A stretch of 64,000 bases of DNA from an uncultured Eubacteriales bacterium (GCA_902492505.1 CABULU010000003.1:1-64000), one strand, 5' to 3'. Counted from the first letter of the stretch, positions 24,771 to 33,524 are shown. Notes: generated by a model not told the origin, from the letters alone. Translations and numbers: made by a program.

Positions 24771-24796
24771 CGCCGGGGATATAATCTTCCCCGGCG
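24771..24796 (-). terminator. Terminator of the 545-residue membrane protein gene
   Basis: CGCCGGGGA (24771-24779) and TCCCCGGCG (24788-24796) form a 9-bp stem; on the minus strand it is followed by UUUUUAU. Confidence 0.85.
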
Positions 24797-24844
24797 AAAT
24801 AAAAATAAGCAACAGATAAATAAGCCTTAAACAATTTCTTTTTC

Positions 24845-26482
24845 TCAGGCACGCAGAATTTCAAGAGCAGGTATTACCGACAACTCGCTTTCGTTATAAC
24901 GTACTGTGACGTTGTCACCCACATTATATGTCACAATCTCACTGTTTGAAGAGACGCTTGCAGTAAAATACTTATCAGAGCCCGCAAGCCTGAAATAATA
25001 GTAGGAATTTCCGTCTATAACCGCCGTTCTTATATCCTCTATGACTGCGGTCAGTTCCACAGCCCCGGAGGTATCCTCTGTCGTTATACCCTCACTGCGT
25101 ATCAGCTTGATATAATTTTCCTCACACTCTCGCAGCGTCTGTCCTGTCGCCACAATCTGGTACTGACGTACATTTACCATGGCGTACATCTTTACAAGTC
25201 CCGCATTATCCTTCAACGCGACAAAATATGTCGGCTCGTTTCCGACATTGAGCAGCAGCGGAAATGTGGATTCGTAACGCAGGTTCTGTACCTCTCCCTC
25301 AGCCGAGCGCATTGCAGAAAATTCGTCAGCGCCCGCTATTTCATAAAACTTTGTTTCTTTTGTCCTCTGATTTGTAAGAACAAAACCGATATTGGACTGG
25401 TCGGCGGCAACAGAAGTAACGCCCGTATACATATACACATCGTCATCCAGTGCCACATAGTTATAGCCGTCGGTCGTCTTGCGGCAGTCTTTCTGACCGA
25501 AAACAGAGTTCCAATAACCGTGGCGCAATGTGCCGTAATAGTCAAACTGCTCTATTATAAGATCGGCGTTATAAACACGGTCAATCCAGGTGGGTACCTC
25601 GCTGACCGGATAGTATTGACTGGAACCGTCAATAGCATTGACAAGCACTACTCCGCCGATATCGCGTCCTCCGTATAAGCCGATTCTGTACTCCACTCTT
25701 GGACACACCCAATAGGGAACACCGCTGTCATCCACCTCAAAGGTCGGCTCCTCAAAAATATATGTCGGATAACTAAACCGCAGATGCCTGTATAGGTTGC
25801 GCTGAAAATGCTCGGCTGTCGAATATTTCATATTGTCGCACCCGATATCCGAAAAGCGAACAAGCGACACATCCTGACTTACCATGTTAATCATTATATA
25901 TCCGGGGATACCGTCCTTAACATTGTTAAACCACTTAAACACATCGACATATTCCAGAGGAGTAACGCGCACGGGCGTGCCGTTGTAGTTTATCTGAGTG
26001 TAGTAATACTCCATGACGGAAAACTGGCTCACCATGTCGGACAGCTCTCCGAGCTTTTTATCACCAAGACGAATGGCGCTGGCGCTGTCCAGCGTGGGGA
26101 TCTGATTATAGGATATAGCGTCGACATCCTCCTGAAAATCGCCTGTTTCAACCGTCAAAAGCTCCCTGTATCTGCCCGCATTAAAAATTACAGCGCCTGT
26201 AAGCGAGCCGATAATATATATTGCCGCGGCGCATGCAGCAACTATAACCGGAATCCTGAGCATTTTCAGCATCGGCTTTACCTCATGAGGCATAATAACT
26301 CCGCTGCCACGCTTTGACGCTATCAAAAATACGACATAATATATCGACACCAGCACTACAATATCCAAAAGCAGAGTCGGATTATGGATAGAAATAGCCG
26401 GAAGCGTGAAATAAAAACCTACTGCGGCTACAACAAGTGTGACTGCCGCCGCTATCAAATGGCTTTTTGCTTTACTTTTCAT
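24845..26482 (-). CDS. Membrane-anchored protein of unknown function
   Basis: 545 residues. Three N-terminal membrane helices (about 9-29, 37-56, 77-100) precede a large extracytoplasmic part of about 440 residues, rich in aromatic residues and beta strands (for example YYYTQINYNGTPVRVTPLEY near 155 and VPYWVCPRVEYRIGLYGG near 245). The last 70 residues (ELTAVIEDIRTAVIDGNSYYYFRL...) look like a small OB-like beta barrel. I do not recognise the family. ATG 26482 follows thiI by 11 bases, so it may be cotranscribed with the iscS-thiI genes, but no functional tie to tRNA thiolation is visible. It ends in a strong terminator. Confidence 0.72.
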   Translation of the reverse strand: MKSKAKSHLIAAAVTLVVAAVGFYFTLPAISIHNPTLLLDIVVLVSIYYVVFLIASKRGSGVIMPHEVKPMLKMLRIPVIVAACAAAIYIIGSLTGAVIFNAGRYRELLTVETGDFQEDVDAISYNQIPTLDSASAIRLGDKKLGELSDMVSQFSVMEYYYTQINYNGTPVRVTPLEYVDVFKWFNNVKDGIPGYIMINMVSQDVSLVRFSDIGCDNMKYSTAEHFQRNLYRHLRFSYPTYIFEEPTFEVDDSGVPYWVCPRVEYRIGLYGGRDIGGVVLVNAIDGSSQYYPVSEVPTWIDRVYNADLIIEQFDYYGTLRHGYWNSVFGQKDCRKTTDGYNYVALDDDVYMYTGVTSVAADQSNIGFVLTNQRTKETKFYEIAGADEFSAMRSAEGEVQNLRYESTFPLLLNVGNEPTYFVALKDNAGLVKMYAMVNVRQYQIVATGQTLRECEENYIKLIRSEGITTEDTSGAVELTAVIEDIRTAVIDGNSYYYFRLAGSDKYFTASVSSNSEIVTYNVGDNVTVRYNESELSVIPALEILRA

Positions 26483-26493
26483 ATTTTACTCCT

Positions 26494-27663
26494 TTAATCT
26501 ATTTTCACGGCGGTCATACTTTTGACCGCATTTTCAACAAGTGAGGGAATATCAAGCTTTTTCTCCTCTTCAAGTATCTCGGACAGCACGGGTCTTGTTT
26601 TGGGATGACGCGGAGTAAACACCGTGCAGCAGTCCTCATACGGCAAAATCGACGTTTCAAACGTATCGATTTTACGCGACACAGCCACTATTTCATCCTT
26701 ATCCATACCAATAAGAGGGCGAAGAACTATATGCCGCGAAAGCTCATCGGTAACACTCAAAGCGCCCAGCGTCTGGCTTGCGACCTGACCGAGACTCTCT
26801 CCGGTAATCAGCGCGCCCGCGCCTGACATATCCGCCGCAGCGTCAGCCAGCCGTATCATAAACCTGCGCATTATTACGGTAAACAAATCCTCTCGGCAGT
26901 TTTTCTTAATCTGCTCCTGAATTTCGGTAAAGTGGACAAGGTATAATTCCATATCGGGACAATAACAGGATAGCTGTAAGGCAAGGTTTAAAACCTTCTG
27001 CTTTGCAAGCTCACCTGTATACGGCGGGCTGAAAAAGTGAACGGCGGACAGCGAAAGCCCACGCTTTGCCATCATATAGCCCGCAACGGGACTGTCAATA
27101 CCGCCGGACAATAAAAGACACGCTTTTCCACTGCTGCCATAGGGCATGCCGCCCGCGCCCGGTATATTTTCACAGTGAACATACGCTGCAAGATCACGCA
27201 CCTCAACTGTCACCACTACGTCGGGATTATGCACGTCTACTGAAATTCCGTCTGTATTTTCAAGAAGATACGCGCCCACCTCGGCGCAAATCTGCGGTGA
27301 ATTGAAAGCAAACCGCTTGTCGGAGCGCTTTGATTCAACCTTAAAGGTACGTTTTGTTTTCAGTGCGTCTTTTGAATATTCAAGTGCGGTTTTCCTTATA
27401 TCAGCCATGTCCTTTTGGCAGACGGCGGCACGGCAAAGCGCCGCAATTCCAAACACGCGGCGCACATGCGAAAGCGCAGAGGCTATATCGTCTATACCGC
27501 CCGCTTTATCAATATATATTGTCGACTGCATAATTGAAACATCAAACTCGCCGAGCGGCCGCAAAGCACGCTTAATATTCTTGATAAGAGTTTTTTCAAA
27601 GCTGATTCTGTTAAGTCCCTTCAGCACAAGTTCTCCGCATTTTGCCAGAATTATTTCTTTCAT
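26494..27663 (-). CDS. thiI: tRNA 4-thiouridine synthase ThiI
   Basis: 389 residues, the short form without rhodanese domain. A ferredoxin-like/THUMP N-terminus (about 1-165, with LVLKGLNRISFEKTLIKN) is followed by a PP-loop ATP pyrophosphatase domain beginning GKACLLLSGGIDSPVAGYMMAKRG (about 176-199; SGGxDS motif). ITGESLGQVASQTL near 280 is also typical. It adenylates U8 of tRNA and inserts sulfur from a persulfide carrier. It lies 60 bases after the cysteine desulfurase, the usual iscS-thiI pairing in Bacillota. Confidence 0.95.
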   Translation of the reverse strand: MKEIILAKCGELVLKGLNRISFEKTLIKNIKRALRPLGEFDVSIMQSTIYIDKAGGIDDIASALSHVRRVFGIAALCRAAVCQKDMADIRKTALEYSKDALKTKRTFKVESKRSDKRFAFNSPQICAEVGAYLLENTDGISVDVHNPDVVVTVEVRDLAAYVHCENIPGAGGMPYGSSGKACLLLSGGIDSPVAGYMMAKRGLSLSAVHFFSPPYTGELAKQKVLNLALQLSCYCPDMELYLVHFTEIQEQIKKNCREDLFTVIMRRFMIRLADAAADMSGAGALITGESLGQVASQTLGALSVTDELSRHIVLRPLIGMDKDEIVAVSRKIDTFETSILPYEDCCTVFTPRHPKTRPVLSEILEEEKKLDIPSLVENAVKSMTAVKID

Positions 27664-27722
27664 ATTATATCCTTTGTTGTTATTATGTATGCTATTGTAT
27701 CACACGCATGATACAATGTCAA

Positions 27723-28838
27723 CTATTTATAGCAACGAATAAGATTCTGCGGTATTTGTGTGCACACCTTGAAAAACTCGTCAATTTCAGCAATGGTATT
27801 TTCAAAATCAAAGCTTATGCGCAGCGAGCAGTCGGCAGTGCGCTTATCGGCGCCCAATGCTTCGAGCGCACGCGATTTTTTCTTTGAATGAGAAGAACAG
27901 GCAGAGCCCTGCGAGGTATATATACCAAACTCTTCAAGATAATGAAGTACGTTTTCGCCGAGATAGCCGTCAAACGTAATATTGATAATATGAGGCGAGT
28001 GCTCTCCAAAGGTATTGACCCGAATAAAATCAAACTCACGGGCACGCATGACAAAATGTCCGTAAAGATTTTTCAGATGCTGCGCATCCTTATTCCCCAG
28101 CTCGTGCAAAGCTGCGGCAAAGCCGGCACATGCAGGAGAATTGTAAGTTCCTGGCACAAGAGAATTTTCCTGCTCGCCGCCGTAGGTCAGCGGACTTACT
28201 CGCACACCGCGCCGTACATAAAGCGCGCCGACTCCTTTGGGTCCGTTGATTTTATGGGCGGAAACTGTCAGCATATCACAGCCAAGACCGCATACATCAA
28301 CGGGAAGCTTACCCAAAGCCTGCACTGCATCGATATGCAAAAGTGCGGGTGCGCCGCTGCTCTCAATCAGACCCGCAAGCTTTTCTACCGGCAGAATAAG
28401 ACCCGTTTCGTTATTTACATACATACAGGATACAAGTATTGTCTTGTCATTGATATTTTTTTCAAAATCACCGTTTAACGGATTGCAGAGCACCACCTCA
28501 AAGCCCGCGTTTTCATACGTCTTTACGCACGCCGAAACGCTTGGATGTTCAACAGAGGATATGACTATACGGTTGCCACGGCGCTTTTGCATTTCCACCG
28601 CGGTTTTTACAGCAAGATTGTTGCCGAACGTGCCTCCGGGCGTCAAGAGTATTTCAGATGCGTTGCAGCCGAGCTGTAAAGCAAGAGCCGCACGGCAGCC
28701 GTCAATGTCGCCCTTTGCAGACACACCCTCCCGGTGAAGCGATGAGGCGTTTGCATACCGCCGTTCCATCGCTTCGGTAACGGCGGCAATACATGCGCGG
28801 CTCGGTTTGGTAGTGGCGCTGTTGTCAAAATATATCAT
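27723..28838 (-). CDS. Cysteine desulfurase (NifS/IscS-like, ThiI-associated)
   Basis: 371 residues of PLP-dependent class V aminotransferase fold: IYFDNSATTKP at the start, LLTPGGTFGNNLAVKTA near 65, VSCMYVNNETGLI near 135, the Lys that binds PLP in TVSAHKINGPKGVGALYVRRG (near 190-210), and the loop with the catalytic Cys in YTSQGSACSSHSKKKS near 310. It produces persulfide sulfur from cysteine, here probably for ThiI just downstream, as in NifZ-ThiI of Bacillus. TGGTFGNN replaces the usual TSGATEANN, seen in this subgroup. ATG 28838. Confidence 0.93.
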   Translation of the reverse strand: MIYFDNSATTKPSRACIAAVTEAMERRYANASSLHREGVSAKGDIDGCRAALALQLGCNASEILLTPGGTFGNNLAVKTAVEMQKRRGNRIVISSVEHPSVSACVKTYENAGFEVVLCNPLNGDFEKNINDKTILVSCMYVNNETGLILPVEKLAGLIESSGAPALLHIDAVQALGKLPVDVCGLGCDMLTVSAHKINGPKGVGALYVRRGVRVSPLTYGGEQENSLVPGTYNSPACAGFAAALHELGNKDAQHLKNLYGHFVMRAREFDFIRVNTFGEHSPHIINITFDGYLGENVLHYLEEFGIYTSQGSACSSHSKKKSRALEALGADKRTADCSLRISFDFENTIAEIDEFFKVCTQIPQNLIRCYK

Positions 28839-28861
28839 TTTATATCACCTTGAATTTTAGT

Positions 28862-28890
28862 TTGAAAATAGTAGCTTTTTATGACATAAT
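28862..28890 (+). promoter_or_regulatory. Promoter of the C26 amidotransferase gene
   Basis: TTGAAA (28862-28867), a 17-base spacer, and CATAAT (28885-28890). Confidence 0.55.
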
Positions 28891-28899
28891 AAGTGTCAT
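28881..28899. promoter_or_regulatory. Dyad overlapping the -10, possible operator
   Basis: ATGACA (28881-28886), seven bases, TGTCAT (28894-28899). It covers the -10 and the start of transcription of the C26 gene, in the intergenic region shared with the cysteine desulfurase gene. Confidence 0.35.
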
Positions 28900-28962
28900 G
28901 GAATAAATAATATATTATTGTATTATATAGCATTATTCCCAAATATTCAAGGAGGAAATGAA

Positions 28963-29613
28963 ATGGCAAAGGCGGCTGTATTCGGGGTTGTGGAAAACGG
29001 TATTTCAAATATCAACAAAAGATATTTTGAACATATTCATCAAAGCGGGATTGACACCTTTGTTCCGTATCCCGACAACACAGACAAAACGGCAAGTGAC
29101 TGCGACTGTCTTGTCGTCTGCGGCGGAGGTGACATGGATCCTGCATTTTACGGACAAAAGCCGTGGAGAGATAATTTGAAATTCAACGCAGAGCTTGACA
29201 AGTACGAACTGGAGTTGATTAACGCATTTATAATGCGAAAAAAACCCGTTTTAGGAATCTGCAAGGGCATGCAAAGCATAAATATCGCGCTTGGCGGCAC
29301 GCTTATTCAGGATATTCCGTCTATGCTGAATCTGTATCATTCCAACTGCGGTCCGACCGAGTGTATGCACGAGATAAAAATATCTCCGAGCTCAAAACTA
29401 AAAGAGGCGTTGGGACTGCGTGCGGTGGTTAATTCGTATCATCATCAATGCGTACATCTAACAGGCGGCGGACTTACAGTTGCCGCCGCATCGCACGATG
29501 GGGTTATAGAAGCCATCGAGGGCATTGAGCTGCCTGTACTGGGCACGCAATGGCACCCTGAACGAATGGCAGGAAACGCGGTGTTTGACCACTTTTTCAG
29601 CACATACCTGTAA
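28963..29613 (+). CDS. Gamma-glutamyl-gamma-aminobutyrate hydrolase family protein (peptidase C26)
   Basis: 216 residues. A class I glutamine-amidotransferase-like hydrolase of the PuuD type: DCLVVCGGGDMDPAFYGQ near 46-63, nucleophile Cys in VLGICKGMQSINIALGG near 95-112, and the catalytic His in GTQWHPERM near 197. Family members cleave gamma-glutamyl amides such as gamma-glutamyl-GABA. The true substrate is not evident, and no polyamine genes are adjacent. ATG 28963 has AAGGAGG 7 bases upstream; an upstream frame from 28918 lacks a site. Confidence 0.9.
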   Translation: MAKAAVFGVVENGISNINKRYFEHIHQSGIDTFVPYPDNTDKTASDCDCLVVCGGGDMDPAFYGQKPWRDNLKFNAELDKYELELINAFIMRKKPVLGICKGMQSINIALGGTLIQDIPSMLNLYHSNCGPTECMHEIKISPSSKLKEALGLRAVVNSYHHQCVHLTGGGLTVAAASHDGVIEAIEGIELPVLGTQWHPERMAGNAVFDHFFSTYL

Positions 29614-29632
29614 AATTTTCAACATAAGTAAA

Positions 29633-29657
29633 ACCCGGCTTGCGAGGCAAGCCGGGT
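29633..29657 (-). terminator. Shared terminator between the C26 gene and spoIIP
   Basis: ACCCGGCTTG (29633-29642), loop CGAGG, CAAGCCGGGT (29648-29657), a 10-bp stem between convergent genes. The U-tract is short on the minus strand (UUUAC) and poor on the plus strand. Confidence 0.65.
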
Positions 29658-29660
29658 ATC

Positions 29661-30734
29661 TTATTCTATCGTATTAATTACGGAACGTGCAGTATATATT
29701 GCGGCATTTTTTGCTTCCTCCAGCGTATTTGCCGCGCTTCCCACCTCCATGAGTACCGTATAGTCCGTGACATGCGTATTAAACCTGTCTCCGCGAAGAT
29801 TTACGGGCCGTGACAGCGCGCCGTAGTTCTTTCCCATAGTGCGTGAAATATCAAGTGCAAACTTAAAATTTTCGCGCCAGTTCGGATGCTTTAATCCCTT
29901 GGCATCGGTACCGCAAACAAGCATAACCTGCGCTGTGTTTTTATCGTCGACTTGTGTCAGCGGTCTGTATGTATCGCCGCTTTGCGTTGTAATCGCATCG
30001 CGGTGAACGTCAAAGCAAAGCTTTATAGACGGATATTTTTCAAGCGCTTCCTCCACTCCCTTTATAGAGCGTGAATATGCTCCGCTGAACTGTTCCTTAT
30101 CGTACACCTCTGTCAGGTGTATCGTTTTATAACCGAGTCTTTCAAATTCTTCCTTCATGGCGTTGCCCACATCCACTACACTCCCGCCGCCGTAATACTC
30201 TTCGGACGTGTGCGTATGATAGATAAGAATATACGGCTCCTCCTTATTGAGTTTCGGCGGAGTATAGTCGGCATACAAAAGCCCCGTCACATCATAATTT
30301 GTATTGTTTATAACAGAGGTACCGCCGTAATCTTTATATTTTCCCGACAGCGCGGAAAGATTTACAACAACAGCGTCGGGATTATCCGTAACGGCGGGCG
30401 GCTCTCCGGTCTGAGTATTGCCGTTTGCAAGCTGAGACGCCTGCGGCTGCTGCTCCCCGTCCTCACTGTCCGTAAACGCATTGCTGGCATACATGATAAA
30501 ATCTTCGGTACCTACCGCTGACACTCCGCCCTCCGATTTACCTGTGATTCCGTATTCAAGACTGAGTAAATCGGTTTCAAATTCACCGAAGGTATAATCA
30601 TAAGCACTGTTTGCAATCTGTCGGCCGAAAAGCTTAAGCACCCCAACTGACACAACAGCGCACAATGCAATACATAAAACGGATTTTACGGTTGCCTTTA
30701 TCTGTCTGAGCTTTACTCTGTTCAATACTCTCAC
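29661..30734 (-). CDS. spoIIP: Stage II sporulation protein P
   Basis: 357 residues. SpoIIP is an amidase and endopeptidase of the DMP complex that degrades septal peptidoglycan during engulfment. An N-terminal membrane helix (about 15-38) and a variable linker (about 90-120) precede the SpoIIP domain: ILIYHTHTSEEYY near 168-180 (catalytic His/Glu), CFDVHRDAI near 240, QVMLVCGTDAKGLKHPNW near 267, and LMEVGSAANTLEEAKNA near 330. The start is uncertain: GTG 30734 is only 2 bases from AAAGGA, while TTG 30725 has better spacing. It follows gpr, the classical gpr-spoIIP pair. Confidence 0.94.
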   Translation of the reverse strand: MRVLNRVKLRQIKATVKSVLCIALCAVVSVGVLKLFGRQIANSAYDYTFGEFETDLLSLEYGITGKSEGGVSAVGTEDFIMYASNAFTDSEDGEQQPQASQLANGNTQTGEPPAVTDNPDAVVVNLSALSGKYKDYGGTSVINNTNYDVTGLLYADYTPPKLNKEEPYILIYHTHTSEEYYGGGSVVDVGNAMKEEFERLGYKTIHLTEVYDKEQFSGAYSRSIKGVEEALEKYPSIKLCFDVHRDAITTQSGDTYRPLTQVDDKNTAQVMLVCGTDAKGLKHPNWRENFKFALDISRTMGKNYGALSRPVNLRGDRFNTHVTDYTVLMEVGSAANTLEEAKNAAIYTARSVINTIE

Positions 30735-30792
30735 ATCCTTTATGAAAGCATATGCTGTACATATTCAATTTAACACTGTTTTTAATACAGGC

Positions 30793-31680
30793 TCAATATA
30801 AAAATCTAAGAATATCCTCTGTCGTCATATCACGGTGAAGCGCCTTGTTTACGGCAAAAGCGATGAGTTTTGCCGCTGTATCGGTAGCACTGTCAATGCG
30901 CGTGGGCATAGCTATCATGGAATCCCCGAACTGTCCAAGCAGCTCACGAGCCTTTTCCTCGGTACAGCCCGCATTTGACAAAATAGTAGCGACATCCATA
31001 ACAGTCGGCATACCGACCGACAATACGGGGATGCCAAGATTATCGGGCGATATTTTTCCGCGTGCGTTATCGACGCCTCCGCCCGGGGTCAGAGAGGTAT
31101 CGGAAAGCTGTATCGTTTTACACAGACGCTTAACCGACGTTGAGGCAAGCGCATCGATAACTATAATGAGCGACGGCTTGAGCATTTTGGCGATACCGCC
31201 GATAAGCTCGGCACTTTCAATCCCTGTCACGCCGAAAACATTGGAACATATAGCACTGACGCTTGCATAGGTTCCGTCATTGATAAGCTCCGGCATGACC
31301 TTTTCAAATCCACGGGTCACAATAATTCTGTCCACACATTTCGGACCAAGACTATCCGCTGTTATCGCGCGGTTGCCGATGCCGGCAATTAATATCCTGC
31401 CTGCCGACTTTGGCATAAGCGAACGCATTATATCGGCAAGCACCGTAACAATTGATTCAAAATCATTGTCGGTAATCCGATATACCCTGTCCGTTTCAAC
31501 CGTAACATATGTTCCCTTTTCCCTCTCAAAAAGCTTCGCATCATCATCGCTTTCAATTTTTACGGTAGTGACGGTGCATGCGCCGTGCCTTACGGTAGCC
31601 GCACGTGCGGCATGTGTCACACCGGCGGCGCTTGCCGCCTCCATTGTTTCAACAATAAGACCCGTTCTCGCTTTTTTCAT
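30793..31680 (-). CDS. gpr: Germination protease GPR
   Basis: 295 residues. GPR degrades small acid-soluble spore proteins when spores germinate; it is made as a zymogen. KARTGLIVE at the N-terminus, ILIAGIGNRAITADSLGPKCVDRIIVTRG near 98-126, VFGVTGIESAELIGGI near 148, IVIDALASTSVKRLCKTIQLSDTSLTPGGGVDN near 172-205, and VLSVGMPTVMDVATI near 220 are diagnostic. It is normally transcribed in the forespore by sigma-G/sigma-F; I could not place a convincing sigma-G promoter upstream. Followed by spoIIP after 58 bases. Confidence 0.95.
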   Translation of the reverse strand: MKKARTGLIVETMEAASAAGVTHAARAATVRHGACTVTTVKIESDDDAKLFEREKGTYVTVETDRVYRITDNDFESIVTVLADIMRSLMPKSAGRILIAGIGNRAITADSLGPKCVDRIIVTRGFEKVMPELINDGTYASVSAICSNVFGVTGIESAELIGGIAKMLKPSLIIVIDALASTSVKRLCKTIQLSDTSLTPGGGVDNARGKISPDNLGIPVLSVGMPTVMDVATILSNAGCTEEKARELLGQFGDSMIAMPTRIDSATDTAAKLIAFAVNKALHRDMTTEDILRFLY

Positions 31681-31778
31681 TCAGTCACCATTTCCTTTAA
31701 AATTTAATGTAAAAATAAACACATATCAAATAAAAAATCACTTGCTTTTATCATTATTTACAAATTATTGCATTTTAA

Positions 31779-31807
31779 TTGAAATAAAAAATTTTTTTGA
31801 TTATAAT
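31779..31807 (+). promoter_or_regulatory. Promoter of the PfoR-like gene
   Basis: TTGAAA (31779-31784), a 17-base spacer, and a perfect TATAAT (31802-31807), followed by AGGAGG and the ATG at 31836. Confidence 0.75.
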
Positions 31808-31835
31808 ATCACCAAAATATTTTTAGGAGGAAAAT

Positions 31836-32921
31836 ATGGAAAAGAAGAATTTTTCGGTAAGTTTGAAAAAAGTTCTTGAACACATATTTATCGACGGTCT
31901 TTCCGGCATGGCGATAGGCCTTTTTTCAACTCTTATCATCGGCACAATCACCGAACAGATAGGCGTGCTGCTCGGCGGGTACATAGGCAATATGATTGTA
32001 CTTGTATCAAAGGTCGCAAAGGCGATGATGGGAATAGGCATAGGCGTCGGAGTTGCAAGCAAATTCAAATGCTCGCCCCTACTCACCGTTTCAGCGGGCG
32101 TCTGCGGTATGATAGGCGGGTTTGCCTCTAAAATAATTGACGGAACCGTTCTTGACGGAACGGTTTTAACGCTTGCCGGAGTCGGTGAACCGCTCGGTGC
32201 GTTTATAGCGGCGCTTGTCGGTATAGAAGTAGGCAGGCTTGTTGCTGGTAAGACCAAAATGGACATCATACTCACCCCTCTTGTCACCATTATCAGCGGC
32301 TCGGTTGTCGGTCTTCTTATGGGACCGCCGATTTCACAGTTTATGAACTTTATCGGCTCAATGATTAATTTTAACGTCGATAAATATCCGATTATCGGCG
32401 GCATAATAGTCTCCATGCTGATGGGTATTGCACTGACATTGCCCATCTCATCGGCCGCCATCGGCGTTTCGCTCGGACTGACCGGTCTTGCGGCGGGCGC
32501 GGCAACGGTAGGATGCTGCGCACAAATGATAGGCTTTGCGGTCGCAAGCTACCGCGAAAACAAGCTCGGCGGACTTATCGCGCAGGGTATCGGTACATCA
32601 ATGATACAGATGCCTAATATTGTACGGAATATCAAAATATGGATTCCCGCAACGCTTGCGTCAGTAATTCTCGGACCGATTTCTTCGGCAATTCTCAAAA
32701 TGACAAGCAACGCTGTGGGCTCCGGCATGGGCACATCGGGACTTGTCGGTCCGATTTCCGCATTTCAGGTAATGACAGGAGCCGGAACCTCACCCGTTAT
32801 CGTACTTATCGAAATTATTGTAATGTACTTTCTGGCGCCCGCCGCACTTTCACTGCTGTTTTCCGAAATTCTTCGTAAAATCGGCTGGATTAAAAACGGC
32901 GACATGAAGTTAGATGTATAA
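31836..32921 (+). CDS. PfoR-like PTS EIIC-family membrane protein
   Basis: 361 residues, almost entirely hydrophobic, with about eight to ten membrane segments and Gly-rich helices (MGIGIGVGVASKFKCSPLLTVSAGV). The pattern matches the EIIC-like family (PTS_EIIC_2) that includes PfoR of Clostridium perfringens. The conserved parts are GLFSTLIIGTITEQIG, VGEPLGAFIAALVGIEVGR and PISSAAIGVSLGLTGLAAGAATVGCCAQMIGFA. EIIA and EIIB partners are absent, so it may be a stand-alone transporter or sensor. Monocistronic with its own promoter; a role in toxin regulation should not be assumed. Confidence 0.85.
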   Translation: MEKKNFSVSLKKVLEHIFIDGLSGMAIGLFSTLIIGTITEQIGVLLGGYIGNMIVLVSKVAKAMMGIGIGVGVASKFKCSPLLTVSAGVCGMIGGFASKIIDGTVLDGTVLTLAGVGEPLGAFIAALVGIEVGRLVAGKTKMDIILTPLVTIISGSVVGLLMGPPISQFMNFIGSMINFNVDKYPIIGGIIVSMLMGIALTLPISSAAIGVSLGLTGLAAGAATVGCCAQMIGFAVASYRENKLGGLIAQGIGTSMIQMPNIVRNIKIWIPATLASVILGPISSAILKMTSNAVGSGMGTSGLVGPISAFQVMTGAGTSPVIVLIEIIVMYFLAPAALSLLFSEILRKIGWIKNGDMKLDV

Positions 32922-32960
32922 AATTTTTGTAAATAGGCTTTTAATTTCGATAGAATTGTG

Positions 32961-32969
32961 TTATACTGA
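32961..32969 (+). promoter_or_regulatory. Extended -10 promoter of the DUF1292 gene
   Basis: TGTTATACT (TGn-TATACT), 27 bases before the ATG, with a poor -35. No terminator separates it from the PfoR-like gene, so readthrough is possible. Confidence 0.5.
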
Positions 32970-32996
32970 TAACAGAAATGAGCGGAGGGACTTTGA

Positions 32997-33287
32997 ATGG
33001 CGAACGAATTCGGAAACGACATAATTACGCTTACCGACGAAAACGGGACGGAGCTCCAGTTTGAGCATTTCGGCTCAGTCGAGATGGACGGCACAATTTA
33101 TGTCGGACTTATCGAACTCTTTGACGATCCGAAAAAACAGCTTGAAAGCGACGGCACGTTATTTATTCTCAAAACCATTGAGGATGACGCAGGTGAGGAA
33201 ATTCTTGTCACTATAGATGACGATAATGAGCTAAATCGTGTTTCAAGAGTATTTGAAGAGACGTTTGAAGACCTTATACTTGACTGA
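32997..33287 (+). CDS. DUF1292 protein (YrzB-like)
   Basis: 96 residues, very acidic. The family pattern IITLTDENGTELQFEHFGSVEMDGTIYVGLIEL, then LFILKTIEDDAGEEILVTIDDDNELNRVSRVFEE, is complete. Function is unknown; in Bacillota it often lies with yrrK/yrzL. GGAGGG upstream of ATG 32997. The last 35 bases double as the promoter of the 6S RNA gene that starts at its stop codon. Confidence 0.88.
   Translation: MANEFGNDIITLTDENGTELQFEHFGSVEMDGTIYVGLIELFDDPKKQLESDGTLFILKTIEDDAGEEILVTIDDDNELNRVSRVFEETFEDLILD
33253..33280 (+). promoter_or_regulatory. Promoter of the 6S RNA gene, within the DUF1292 coding sequence
   Basis: TTGAAG (33253-33258), a 16-base spacer, and TATACT (33275-33280). The predicted start near 33287-33289 matches the 5' end of the 6S closing stem. 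Confidence 0.55.
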
Positions 33288-33490
33288 AAAGACACTGCCT
33301 GCGGTGTGCGTTGACTGTTTATTTTAAGCCTACATTAATTATACGGGAATGATGCTCGAAGCCCTGTGAGCAAGCCGTACCGGCATTTTGCCTGATACGG
33401 AAGCCTGTGAAGGGTGACGGCGAACTCCCACCTGTGACTTTTCGCAGGGATTAAAGTATGCGGTTGACGGCATACGCGGGTTGAGAACAC
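33288..33490 (+). ncRNA. ssrS: 6S RNA
   Basis: About 200 bases. The closing stem CCTGC-(G)-GTGTGC (33298-33309) pairs with GCATACGCGGG (33470-33480) with one bulged G. The interior holds conserved 6S-like blocks: TTTTAAGCCTACA, a GGGAATGATGCTCGAAGCC arm, and CTCCCACCTGTGACTTTTCGCAGGGATTAAAG. Placement immediately before the yrvM/tcdA gene matches the location of 6S-1 (bsrA) in Bacillus. 6S RNA mimics an open promoter and binds the sigma-A holoenzyme. The ends are estimated from the stem, the promoter and the terminator. Confidence 0.8.
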
Positions 33491-33494
33491 ATGT

Positions 33495-33524
33495 TTACGG
33501 CTGCCTGAAAAACGGCAGCCGTAA
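33495..33524 (+). terminator. Hairpin at the end of the 6S RNA gene
   Basis: TTACGGCTGCC (33495-33505) and GGCAGCCGTAA (33514-33524) form an 11-bp stem, followed by TTTATAATAT. The U-tract is short but the stem is strong. Confidence 0.7.

Noticed and set aside
31681..31760. A sigma-G promoter for gpr
   Set aside because: No pair of hexamers close to the sigma-G consensus with proper spacing could be placed by eye.
31823..32461. A 212-residue minus-strand frame opposite the PfoR-like gene
   Set aside because: Pro/Thr/Ile-rich complement of a Gly-rich membrane protein; no family resemblance.
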